Assembly: GCA_964471555.1 (NCBI GenBank)
Contig: CAYYGM010000002.1
Span: 1 to 64,000 of the forward strand
Source of the DNA: JADLFV01 sp964471555
GTDB taxonomy: Bacteria > Planctomycetota > Phycisphaerae > Phycisphaerales > Phycisphaeraceae
DNA length: 64,000 nt
Reading direction: 5' to 3'
Shown: positions 26,054 to 33,948 of the stretch, in pieces
Numbering within the stretch: the first letter of the stretch is position 1
Layout: each line of letters starts with the position of its first letter
Translations under genes and position numbers: made by a program
The notes under the pieces: generated by a model
What the model saw: only the letters and a program-made list of their open reading frames with translations
Database searches by the model: none
What the model was told of the DNA's origin: nothing

Positions 26054-27373
26054 ATGGATTCATTCGTCATTCAAGGCGGCAAACCACTGCGCGGGACATT
26101 CCGCGTGCATGGCTCGAAGAACGCGGCGTTGCCGCTGATGGCGGCGGCGTTGCTGACGGATGAGCCGGTGGTGCTGCGTGACGTGCCGCAACTTTCGGAT
26201 ATCCGCAACCTGGTGGGGCTGCTGGCAACGCTGGGGTGCAGCGCGGAGCATGATGCGGCATCGCGGCGGTTGACGCTGAAGGTGAACGATGAATCGCAGT
26301 GCGTGGCGGCGTATGACATCGTGCGCACCATGCGGGCGGGGATCTGCGTGCTGGGGCCGATGCTGGCGCGGCGGGGGCAGGCGAAGGTGTCGATGCCGGG
26401 CGGCTGCGCGATCGGTGATCGCCCGGTGGACCTGCACCTGCGCGGGTTGCGGGCGTTGGGGGCGGAAATTCACCTGGAAAACGGGTACATCACGGCAAGA
26501 GGCAAACTGAAGGGCGCTCATGTGTTTCTGGGCGGGCCCAATGGATCGACGGTGCTGGGGACCGACAACGTGATGTGCGCAGCGGTGCTGGCGAAGGGAA
26601 CGACGATCATTGAAAGCGCCGCCTGTGAGCCGGAGGTCGAAGACCTGGCGGTGATGCTCAACAGCATGGGAGCCCGCATCAGCGGAGCGGGGACGCCGCG
26701 GATTACGATCGAAGGCGTTGAAGAGTTGGGCGGCACGCCGGCGGATGGTCACCAGGTGATTCCGGATCGCATCGAGGCGGGCACGTATGCGATCGCATCG
26801 GCAATCACCGGGGGCGAAGTGACGCTGGAGAATTTCCCCACCGCTTCGCTGACCGCGGCCCTGGATTGCCTGCGGCAGATCGGCGTGACGGTCGAATCGT
26901 TGAGCAACTCAAAGAACGGCATCGCCCCACCGCTGCGCGATGATGTGCGCGTGCGGCGAATCGACGGGCTGCACCCTGCCCAGATCGTGACGCAGCCGCA
27001 CCCGGGGTTCCCCACCGATCTGCAGGCCCAGTTCATGGCCCTGCTGGCGATGGCGGAAGGCAACAGCCTCATCACCGAGAAGATCTATCCCGATCGCTTC
27101 CTGCACGTGGCGGAACTAACGCGCATGGGCGCGGAGCTGATTCGCACGGGCGCGTCGGTGATGGTGTGCGGCCAGAAGCAACTGGTGGGCGCGCCGGTGA
27201 TGGCATCGGACCTGCGAGCCAGCGCGGCACTGGTGCTGGCGGGATTGGCGGCCCGAGGGCGAACGGTGGTCAACCGTGTGTATCACCTGGACCGCGGGTA
27301 CGAGCGGATGGAGCTTAGTCTGCGGGCGCTGGGGGCGGAAATTGAGCGGGTGGATCAGAAGGACGCGGAGTAG
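26054..27373 (+). CDS. murA: UDP-N-acetylglucosamine 1-carboxyvinyltransferase
   Basis: First committed step of peptidoglycan synthesis, adding enolpyruvate from PEP to UDP-GlcNAc. HGSKNAALPLMAAALL carries the Lys/Asn site; the fosfomycin-sensitive Cys lies in PGGCAIGDRPVDLHLRGL; FPTDLQAQFMALLAMA and YHLDRGYERM are conserved. 439 residues, slightly long. Start MDSFVIQGG directly abuts a repeat arm with no Shine-Dalgarno. With murD in this window it shows that the organism has the peptidoglycan pathway. Confidence 0.97.
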   Translation: MDSFVIQGGKPLRGTFRVHGSKNAALPLMAAALLTDEPVVLRDVPQLSDIRNLVGLLATLGCSAEHDAASRRLTLKVNDESQCVAAYDIVRTMRAGICVLGPMLARRGQAKVSMPGGCAIGDRPVDLHLRGLRALGAEIHLENGYITARGKLKGAHVFLGGPNGSTVLGTDNVMCAAVLAKGTTIIESAACEPEVEDLAVMLNSMGARISGAGTPRITIEGVEELGGTPADGHQVIPDRIEAGTYAIASAITGGEVTLENFPTASLTAALDCLRQIGVTVESLSNSKNGIAPPLRDDVRVRRIDGLHPAQIVTQPHPGFPTDLQAQFMALLAMAEGNSLITEKIYPDRFLHVAELTRMGAELIRTGASVMVCGQKQLVGAPVMASDLRASAALVLAGLAARGRTVVNRVYHLDRGYERMELSLRALGAEIERVDQKDAE

Positions 27374-27503
27374 CGCGGCAGAGCCGCGGCGCTATGTAGA
27401 TGAAGCCGGGGGTGGTGATGCCAATGGTGCGGCGGCGGGGCCCATTACGGCACAATATTTGCGAAATCTGCGATCGTATCTGGAGTTAGATACAATCCGG
27501 GGC

Positions 27504-27731
27504 ATGGTGATCGATCCGGAACTGCTGGCGATTCTGGTCTGTCCTCTGACTCGCTCGAAGCTGCGGCAGGAAGGTGACTGGCTGGTGGCGGCCAAGCCCG
27601 AGGGGGCGGGGCTGCGCTATCCGATCCGCGACGGCATCCCGATTCTGCTGATCGAGGAGGCGACGCTGCCGCCGGGCGTGGCGGACCTCGATGAGTTTCG
27701 CCGCAAGTTCGCTGATGACATCGTGACGTAA
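27504..27731 (+). CDS. Trm112-family protein
   Basis: 75 residues of the Trm112/YcaR family: LLAILVCPLTRSKLR, a beta-rich middle and YPIRDGIPILLIEEA. Bacterial members are small partners or activators of methyltransferases or sit in LPS-related operons. Only one Cys of the usual zinc set remains, so it probably does not bind zinc. TACAAT (27491-27496) ends seven bases before the ATG and there is no Shine-Dalgarno. Lies between murA and the YhaM-like gene. Confidence 0.85.
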   Translation: MVIDPELLAILVCPLTRSKLRQEGDWLVAAKPEGAGLRYPIRDGIPILLIEEATLPPGVADLDEFRRKFADDIVT

Positions 27732-27770
27732 ACGCCCGGGGTCGCCGACCCTGGTTCAGAAAGGTTTCTC

Positions 27771-28766
27771 TTGCCCACCACGCGCACTTACATCCGTGAT
27801 CTGAAGCCCTCGCAGTACGTTGACGGCGTGTATGCCGTGCAGAACTGTCAGCTCGGGCAGACCAAGAACGGCAAGCCCTACCTCAAGTGCCTGCTGGCGG
27901 ACAAGACCGGCCGCACCCCCGGAAGAATGTGGAATATCTCGGAGGAAATCTTCCGCGGGCTGCCGACCGACGGGTTCGTGTGGATCGCGGGTCAGTCGCA
28001 GCCTTATCAGGGCGAGATCCAGGTCATCATCCAGGAGATCCGTGCCTACGAGCCGTCGAACGATGAATTGGCCGACCTGCTGCCCAGCACGCCGTACAAC
28101 GTGGATGAGATGTTCGCGGAGCTGCTTCGCCGGTTGCAGCAGATCGAGCACCCCGCCATTGCGGCGCTGCGCGATCGTTATCTGGAAGACGGTCACCTGA
28201 TGGAGCAGCTCTGCCGCGCTCCGGCCGCATCGAGCCTGCATCATGCGTACCTCGGCGGACTGCTGGAGCACACGCTGCAACTGATGCGAATCGGCGACGC
28301 TTTGCTTCCGCTGTATCCGCAACTCAGCGGCGACCTGGTGCGCTTCGGGCTGTTCCTGCACGACCTGGGCAAGACCGCGGAGTTGACCTGGGAGACGGGC
28401 TTTGCCTACAGCGATGACGGGCAACTGGTGGGGCACGTGGCACGCGGGCTGGTGTGGCTGAACGACAAGGCCCGGGCCTGCGCGGAGATGGACCCGCCGG
28501 TGGTGATTCCGCCTGCGATTCTGATGACGCTGGAGCATCTGATCCTGTCGCATCATGGCGAGTTGGAGTTCGGCGCGTTGAAGATTCCCGCCACGCCGGA
28601 GGCGATCTTCATCAATCACGTGGACAACATCGACGCCAAGCTGCACATGGCCTTGGCGGCCGCGGACCGCAACACGCCGGTCGCCGAGGGCGAACTGGGC
28701 GGCAACTTCACCGAAAAAGTCTGGGCGTTGAACACGCGCATCTATCGTCCTGATCCGACCAGGTGA
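27771..28766 (+). CDS. YhaM-like 3'-5' exoribonuclease (OB + HD domains)
   Basis: 331 residues. An N-terminal OB-fold nucleic-acid-binding domain (about 8-95; PYLKCLLADKTGRTPGRMW) is followed by an HD phosphohydrolase-type domain (about 155-300) with LHHAYLGGLLEHTLQL, FLHDLGKTAEL and ILSHHGELEFG supplying metal ligands. This matches YhaM of Bacillus, a 3'-5' exonuclease on RNA and single-stranded DNA. Start is TTG at 27771 with AGAAAGG eight bases upstream; no ATG fits the domain boundary. The oxidoreductase gene follows after 6 bases. Confidence 0.88.
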   Translation: MPTTRTYIRDLKPSQYVDGVYAVQNCQLGQTKNGKPYLKCLLADKTGRTPGRMWNISEEIFRGLPTDGFVWIAGQSQPYQGEIQVIIQEIRAYEPSNDELADLLPSTPYNVDEMFAELLRRLQQIEHPAIAALRDRYLEDGHLMEQLCRAPAASSLHHAYLGGLLEHTLQLMRIGDALLPLYPQLSGDLVRFGLFLHDLGKTAELTWETGFAYSDDGQLVGHVARGLVWLNDKARACAEMDPPVVIPPAILMTLEHLILSHHGELEFGALKIPATPEAIFINHVDNIDAKLHMALAAADRNTPVAEGELGGNFTEKVWALNTRIYRPDPTR

Positions 28767-28772
28767 CCTGCG

Positions 28773-29789
28773 ATGACTATCCGCTGGGGCATCATCGGCT
28801 GCGGCGACGTGTGTGAAATCAAGAGCGGCCCCGCTTTCTACAAAACCGAGCACAGCACCCTGGCGGCTGTGATGCGCCGCGATGCCGCGCTGGCGGAGGA
28901 TTTCGCCCGCCGCCATCACGTGCCGCGCTGGACCAGCGACGCCGATGCGATCCTGCACGCCGAGGACGTGGACATCGTGTACGTCGCCACGCCGCCGGGC
29001 AGTCACTGCGAGTATGCCTTGCGCGCCGCCCGCGCGGGCAAGCCGTGCTATGTCGAAAAGCCCATGGCCCGCAGCGCCGCCGAGTGCCGGGTCATGGTCG
29101 AAGCGTTCGCGCAGGCGAGGCTGCCGCTGTTCGTGGCGTACTACCGGCGAACGCTGCCGCGCTTCGTGAAGGTCAAGCAGTTGCTCGATGACGGCGCGAT
29201 CGGACCGCTGACCGGGTTGGAATATCAATACCACGCGCCGCTGAAGCACAGCGATCCCGCGGCGTTCTGGCGCCTCGATGCAGCGCACTCCGGCGGGGGA
29301 TTGTTTCTCGACCTCGGCTCGCACCTGCTGGATCTGCTCGATCACCTGCTGGGTCCGCTGCAACAGGTCAGCGGTCGGGCGACCAACGCGGCCGGAGCTT
29401 ACGACGTGGAAGACCGCGTGGAGATGCGCTTTAAGATTGCCGGCGTGGCAGCGACGGCGCAATGGAACTTCGCCGCAGACAGGAAGCGCGACCATCTTTG
29501 CATTCGCGGCCGGGCTGGTCGCATCGAATGCAGTTGCTTCGGCAATGAGCCGGTGGTCCTGATGCACGGCGATGACACCGAGGCCTTCGATCTGCCCAAT
29601 CCGCCGCACGTGCATCAACCACTGGTGGCGACCATCGTGGATCAGTTGCGCGGCAAGGGCACCTGTCCCAGCACCGGTGTGTCAGGTCTGCGAACCTCGG
29701 CGGTGATGGATGCAGCGTTGTCCACCTACTACGGTGGGCGCGATGATGCATTCTGGGATCGCCCGCACACATGGCTGCGCCGCACCTGA
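28773..29789 (+). CDS. Gfo/Idh/MocA-family oxidoreductase
   Basis: NAD(P)-dependent sugar or cyclitol dehydrogenase family. Rossmann start WGIIGCGDVCEIKSGPAF, VDIVYVATPPGSHCEYAL, then EKPMARSAAEC with the catalytic Lys, and a C-terminal alpha/beta domain (DLGSHLLDLLDHLLG). 338 residues; substrate unknown. 6 bases after the YhaM-like gene, so cotranscribed. Confidence 0.92.
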   Translation: MTIRWGIIGCGDVCEIKSGPAFYKTEHSTLAAVMRRDAALAEDFARRHHVPRWTSDADAILHAEDVDIVYVATPPGSHCEYALRAARAGKPCYVEKPMARSAAECRVMVEAFAQARLPLFVAYYRRTLPRFVKVKQLLDDGAIGPLTGLEYQYHAPLKHSDPAAFWRLDAAHSGGGLFLDLGSHLLDLLDHLLGPLQQVSGRATNAAGAYDVEDRVEMRFKIAGVAATAQWNFAADRKRDHLCIRGRAGRIECSCFGNEPVVLMHGDDTEAFDLPNPPHVHQPLVATIVDQLRGKGTCPSTGVSGLRTSAVMDAALSTYYGGRDDAFWDRPHTWLRRT

Positions 29790-29823
29790 CAAACTTCCGG
29801 GGGCAGCCTAGAATGACCTTGCC

Positions 29824-30222
29824 ATGCATATGAAAGTCTCCAAAGTAGTCGGGCCCCGCACGGTGCCCGTGCGATTTATCCTTGAAGATCCCGCCTCGCT
29901 GGGTCTGGACAAGGACAAGACCGAGGTCGAGGTGATGGCGGCCGTGGGCCAGAACATTCTGGAGGTGGCCATGGAGAACGGCATCTCCATCGAGCACACC
30001 TGCGGCGGCGTCTGTGCCTGTTCGACCTGTCACGTGTACGTGGAAGCCGGCGAAGACGTCTGCTCCGAGCCGCAGGACGACGAACTGGATCGCGTGGAAG
30101 AAGCCCCGGGCCTGCAGCGCAACAGCCGGCTGAGCTGTCAGACCAGGATCGAAAGCGAAGGCCCCATCACCATCAAAGTCCCCGCCTGGAACCGCAACGC
30201 GGTCAAGGAAGTGCCGCATTAG
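29824..30222 (+). CDS. fdx: Adrenodoxin-type [2Fe-2S] ferredoxin
   Basis: 132 residues. Cluster ligands Cys60, Cys66, Cys69 (HTCGGVCACSTC) and Cys105 (RLSCQT) in the C-x5-C-x2-C...C arrangement of ISC-type ferredoxins, which pass electrons in iron-sulfur cluster assembly. The N-terminal 25 residues are longer than usual. No isc gene is adjacent. TAGAAT (29809-29814) lies nine bases before the ATG; no Shine-Dalgarno. The 10-mer CTTCCGGGGG lies just upstream at 29794. Confidence 0.93.
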   Translation: MHMKVSKVVGPRTVPVRFILEDPASLGLDKDKTEVEVMAAVGQNILEVAMENGISIEHTCGGVCACSTCHVYVEAGEDVCSEPQDDELDRVEEAPGLQRNSRLSCQTRIESEGPITIKVPAWNRNAVKEVPH

Positions 30223-30437
30223 GGGCAGGGATTAGGGAGCAGGCAGTAGGGAGTAGGGTGAAAAATAGCCGGCGAGCTACGTCTCGCCGGGCGGTTGTGG
30301 TTGTGCTTTCATCAGCACACTTGGCGCAGGTGCTGAAGTAACGAAGGCACAGTAACGTTCGCCCGGCGACGCGTAGGTCGCCGGCTACTTTGCATGAGAG
30401 GTTTCTTCATTTCCCTACTGCCTATTCCCTGCTGCCC
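30223..30437. repeat. Composite element: CTACTGC-word arms enclosing two REP hairpins
   Basis: Outer arms GGGCAGGGATTAGGGAGCAG... (30223-30258) and CCCTACTGCC... (30413-30437) are inverted. Inside are two REP hairpins, CCGGCGAGCTACGTCTCGCC (30269) and CCGGCGACGCGTAGGTCGCC (30364). It begins right after the ferredoxin stop, and the right arm covers the last codons and stop of the histidine kinase gene. The same architecture recurs at 32052-32227. Confidence 0.85.
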
Positions 30438-32041
30438 GACTCCTCCGGCATCAACGGGTCGGTCTTTTCCTCGAACTGCACCGGGAAGGTGAAGCTGAAT
30501 GTGGCGCCGCTGCCGGGGACACTGTTGAGGTCGATGGTGCCGTGCAGCAGGGGGGCCAGTTCCTTGCAGATGGTCAGGCCGAGGCCGGTGCCGGCCTGTT
30601 CGCGGGTGACGGAGGGGTCGAGCTGCACGAACTTGTCGAAGATGCGCTTCTGATCCTGCTCGGGGATGCCGGGGCCGGTGTCGCTGACGCTCAGGCGCAC
30701 GCGGCGCTCGTCCACCGCGGAGGCTGCCAGCGTCACCGTGCCGCCCGGCGGCGTGAACTTGACCGCGTTGGACAAGAAGTTGAACACAATCTGCTGCAGC
30801 TTCATGGCATCGGTGCTCACCATGGGCAGATTCGGCTCAACCTTCAGCTTCAGCGTCACCGGCTTCTTCTCGGCCTGCGGACGAATGAAGTTGACCAGGC
30901 CTTCGCAGGTGTCCGCCAGGCTCAGGCGATCGACGTGCACCTCCATGCGCCCGGCTTCGATCTTGGCCAGGTCCAGCAGGTCGGTGATCAGGTCCAGCAG
31001 CAGGCGGCTGGAGGTGATGATGTTCTGGGCGTAACGCTTGCGCTTCTCGTCGGCCCCCGGAAGCGGCGAGGCCGCCGAGCCGGGATTGGTCAGCGTCTCC
31101 TGCAAGACCTCGGCGAAGCCGATGATGCTGTTGAGCGGCGTGCGCAGCTCGTGCGAAACGTTGGCCAGAAACTCGCCCTTCATCTTGTCGGCTTCAAAGA
31201 GCGAAACGTTGGCCCGGGCCAGTTCGTTGATCTTCAGGTCCAGGCTCTTGTTGATCGAGCGCAACTGGTCGGCGTTGTGCTTGAGCGTCTCCAGCATGGC
31301 GTTGAACATGCCGGCCAGGTCTTCGAACTCGTCGCCGGTGTTGACCTCGGCCCGCAGGTTCAGATCGCCCTCGCTGACCTTGGCGGCATAATCCGACAGC
31401 AGATGCACCGGCTGCAAGACCAGCCGCGTGGTGATGTACCAGAACACGGTCAGGGCCAGCAATCCCGCGAACACGCCGCCCGCCACGATGTAGATGCCGT
31501 TGAGCAACCGCTGCGTGCGGGCCTCACGATCGCGCAGATGAATCAGCAGCACCATGCGCAGCGGGTCGGGCAGCGCGGTGGTGGCGATGGTGGCTGAAGC
31601 GCGGTTGGCCAGTGCGTCCAGATCGCGCTGGCGGATGGCGCGGGCGTAACGATAGTAAGTTCCCGCGGCTGGATCGTTGACCGGCTGAAAGTAATCGCGG
31701 GCATCCTGGCGATGCTCAAAGCGGCTGATCGCATCACGCAGGAACGTGTCCTGCATGGCCAGGCGATCGAAGTCGGCTGCATCGATCAGCGACAGGACCA
31801 GTTCGGTTTCCGTCGGCGGCTCACCCACCTGCTCGCTGGGGCGCAGCGAACCGCCCAGTTGGATCTGATCGCTGAGCCAGGCCGCGGCGAAATCCTCCGC
31901 CCGCTTCTGCGGCCCGCGCTGCACCAGCGTCTCCATGCGATGCCAGACGATCGCCAACGCGGCGCTGAGGATCAGGATCACCGCCGCGCCGAACAGCAAC
32001 TGGCACTTGGTGGTCAGCGAGATGCGCACGCGGCGGGACAT
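30422..32041 (-). CDS. Membrane sensor histidine kinase (orphan)
   Basis: 539 residues: membrane helix 1 (about 13-32), periplasmic sensor domain (about 35-180), helix 2 (about 184-203), HAMP (203-256), a coiled-coil linker, HisKA with phospho-His297 in LANVSHELRTPLNSI, and an HATPase_c domain with NFLSNAVKFTPPGG (N box), VSDTGPGIP (G1) and GTGLGLTICKEL (G2). No response regulator is nearby. Start MSRRVRI at 32041 with TACAAT seven bases upstream (32049-32054), at the edge of the repeat. The gene is bracketed by two near-identical composite repeats. Confidence 0.95.
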   Translation of the reverse strand: MSRRVRISLTTKCQLLFGAAVILILSAALAIVWHRMETLVQRGPQKRAEDFAAAWLSDQIQLGGSLRPSEQVGEPPTETELVLSLIDAADFDRLAMQDTFLRDAISRFEHRQDARDYFQPVNDPAAGTYYRYARAIRQRDLDALANRASATIATTALPDPLRMVLLIHLRDREARTQRLLNGIYIVAGGVFAGLLALTVFWYITTRLVLQPVHLLSDYAAKVSEGDLNLRAEVNTGDEFEDLAGMFNAMLETLKHNADQLRSINKSLDLKINELARANVSLFEADKMKGEFLANVSHELRTPLNSIIGFAEVLQETLTNPGSAASPLPGADEKRKRYAQNIITSSRLLLDLITDLLDLAKIEAGRMEVHVDRLSLADTCEGLVNFIRPQAEKKPVTLKLKVEPNLPMVSTDAMKLQQIVFNFLSNAVKFTPPGGTVTLAASAVDERRVRLSVSDTGPGIPEQDQKRIFDKFVQLDPSVTREQAGTGLGLTICKELAPLLHGTIDLNSVPGSGATFSFTFPVQFEEKTDPLMPEESGSRE

Positions 32042-32051
32042 GGGGGATATT

Positions 32052-32227
32052 GTAGGGAGTAGGCAGTAGGCAGTAGGCAGTAGGGTGAGGAGCAAAATAG
32101 CCGGCGAGCTACGTCTCGCCGGGCGAACACCCGGAACACCCGGCGACGCGTAGGTCGCCGGCTATGGACAGGAAAAGTTCAATCCCTACTGCCTACTGCC
32201 TACTGCCTACTCCCTACTCCCTACTCC
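32052..32227. repeat. Second composite element, upstream of the histidine kinase
   Basis: Tandem GTAGGCA words (32052-32085) and inverted CTACTGC words (32183-32227) enclose REP hairpins at 32099-32124 and 32139-32164. The right arm supplies the stop codon (CTA at 32221-32223 on the complement) of the glycosyltransferase-like gene. Homologous in plan and sequence to 30223-30437. Confidence 0.85.
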
Positions 32228-33948
32228 CCGACCAGACGATAGATGCACACGGGGTCGACGGGGATGATCAGGTCGGGAGGCACGGGCAGCTCGGCGACTT
32301 TCTCGAACGAGGCCACGGCCTTGCCGTCGCGGAACGGTTCGAGCAGATCGGTGCGGGTCAGGTGATACCAGCGGGCGATGTGCGGGTAATCGGGCGCGTG
32401 GGGATCGTCGGGCAGACGCAGATAGGTGGCGGCAACGACGAAGTTGATGTGCCGCTGACGCAGCTCATCGACGAACTGCTCGGGCGTGCGGGCGGTGAAG
32501 GTTGACAGATCGACCACGGAATCAGCCAACCGGCCGTCGGTCCAGTAATCGTAGAGATGGGCCTTGATGGTGGCAGCCTGCTCGCCGGGCGGCAGATGAT
32601 CGAGCAACCAGCGCGTGGCGATGTGGTACTGAATGTTCTCGTAACGATAGTACCCCTGCTCACGGGCACGGTATGCGGCGGCGCTGAGGGCGGGAATGGT
32701 CAGCCCCGAAGCCAGCAGCAACGCAAGCGTCAGACGGGTCAGCCTGTCGGCCGCGAGGCGCCAGCCGATCACGCCCATCGCGGCGATCATAGCGAAAGCC
32801 GGCAGCAGATACGCCCCGGGGTGCTGCCAGGACGCCAGGCGCAGGTGGCTGAAGTCTGCGATGCCGTTGATCATCCACGCCAGGGCCGGAACGCCTGCGA
32901 GCAGACATGCTGTTGTGCGCAGTCGGCGTCGCGTTGACAAGCGCTGCCATACGAATCGCAGCAACCAGTCGAGGCCGAGGGCGGCATACAGCGGCACGAC
33001 GAACAGGACGGGGTAAGCGTAGCGGTCGATGTACACGTTGAACGCCACATGCACCGCGGTGTAGAAAAGGAAGTAGCTGAGGATCGCCAGCGAGAGGCGG
33101 GGATCGCGCCGCAGCGAAACGATCAACCCGAGCGCGGCCGCCAGCAGCAGCGGGATCCATTCGATCGGGCGGGCATACGGAAACGGTTCGAGCATGAGCC
33201 AGATGTTGCGCCAGCCCAGGCTCCAGTTCATGGCGGACATTTCCTCCAGATACGCCCGGCCTTCGGGAGCCGCCGGGTTGAACACGCACAGCACCAACCA
33301 CAGCAGCAGGGGCAGTGCGGCGGCGAAGGCGTTGAGGCTGTGCACCCACCAGGTTCGGGGCTGACGATGCAGCGCCACCGCCCAGACGATGGGGATCAGC
33401 ACAGCCGCCTCATAGCGGGTCATGGAGGCGAGCATGGCGGCGAGGTAAGCGAAGTTGGATTGTCGGGCCAGCAGATAAAAAGTCAGCAGCACGAGGAATC
33501 CGAGCATCGGCTCCAGCAGCGGCTGGCCGGCCATCAGTGAAAACACCGGCGCGGCGGCGAACAGCACAACAACAGCCGGCGCGGCATTGGCGAGCCAGTG
33601 GCGGGCCAGCAGAAAAAGCATCCACAAACTGGCGACCGAGAGCATCAGGTTGAGAATCAACCCCGCGTGCAGATAAGGATGGGCGGTGGGCAGTACGACG
33701 GCCAGTGCGCCCATGGCCAGGGGATAGACGGGCATGCGCTTGAACGCAGGCGGCACCTGCAGGTGATAGATCGCCCGGGCCATTTCTTCGTAGCCGAAGA
33801 AATCGGGATTGGGCGATTCGAAGTCAGCGTAGAACGGCAGCCAGGAGCCCAGACACACGATGGTCACCGCGCCGAGCAGCAACCAGGGCCAGATTGGCGG
33901 GCGTGGCTGATGAATGGCGGCGCTCCGACCTGGGAGAGTCGATGTCAC
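32221..33948 (-). CDS. GT-C-type membrane glycosyltransferase (family 39-like)
   Basis: 575 residues with about ten to twelve membrane helices and a large C-terminal soluble part (about 440-575). After helix 1 the loop ESPNPDFFGYEEMARAIY carries acidic residues typical of PMT/ArnT-type GT-C enzymes that use polyprenyl-phosphate sugars. RYEAAVLIPIVWAVALH and DRYAYPVLFVVPLYAALG are as in these families. It probably glycosylates lipid or protein on the periplasmic side. The start overlaps the stop of the upstream gene by 4 bases (operon). Confidence 0.82.
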   Translation of the reverse strand: MTSTLPGRSAAIHQPRPPIWPWLLLGAVTIVCLGSWLPFYADFESPNPDFFGYEEMARAIYHLQVPPAFKRMPVYPLAMGALAVVLPTAHPYLHAGLILNLMLSVASLWMLFLLARHWLANAAPAVVVLFAAAPVFSLMAGQPLLEPMLGFLVLLTFYLLARQSNFAYLAAMLASMTRYEAAVLIPIVWAVALHRQPRTWWVHSLNAFAAALPLLLWLVLCVFNPAAPEGRAYLEEMSAMNWSLGWRNIWLMLEPFPYARPIEWIPLLLAAALGLIVSLRRDPRLSLAILSYFLFYTAVHVAFNVYIDRYAYPVLFVVPLYAALGLDWLLRFVWQRLSTRRRLRTTACLLAGVPALAWMINGIADFSHLRLASWQHPGAYLLPAFAMIAAMGVIGWRLAADRLTRLTLALLLASGLTIPALSAAAYRAREQGYYRYENIQYHIATRWLLDHLPPGEQAATIKAHLYDYWTDGRLADSVVDLSTFTARTPEQFVDELRQRHINFVVAATYLRLPDDPHAPDYPHIARWYHLTRTDLLEPFRDGKAVASFEKVAELPVPPDLIIPVDPVCIYRLVGE

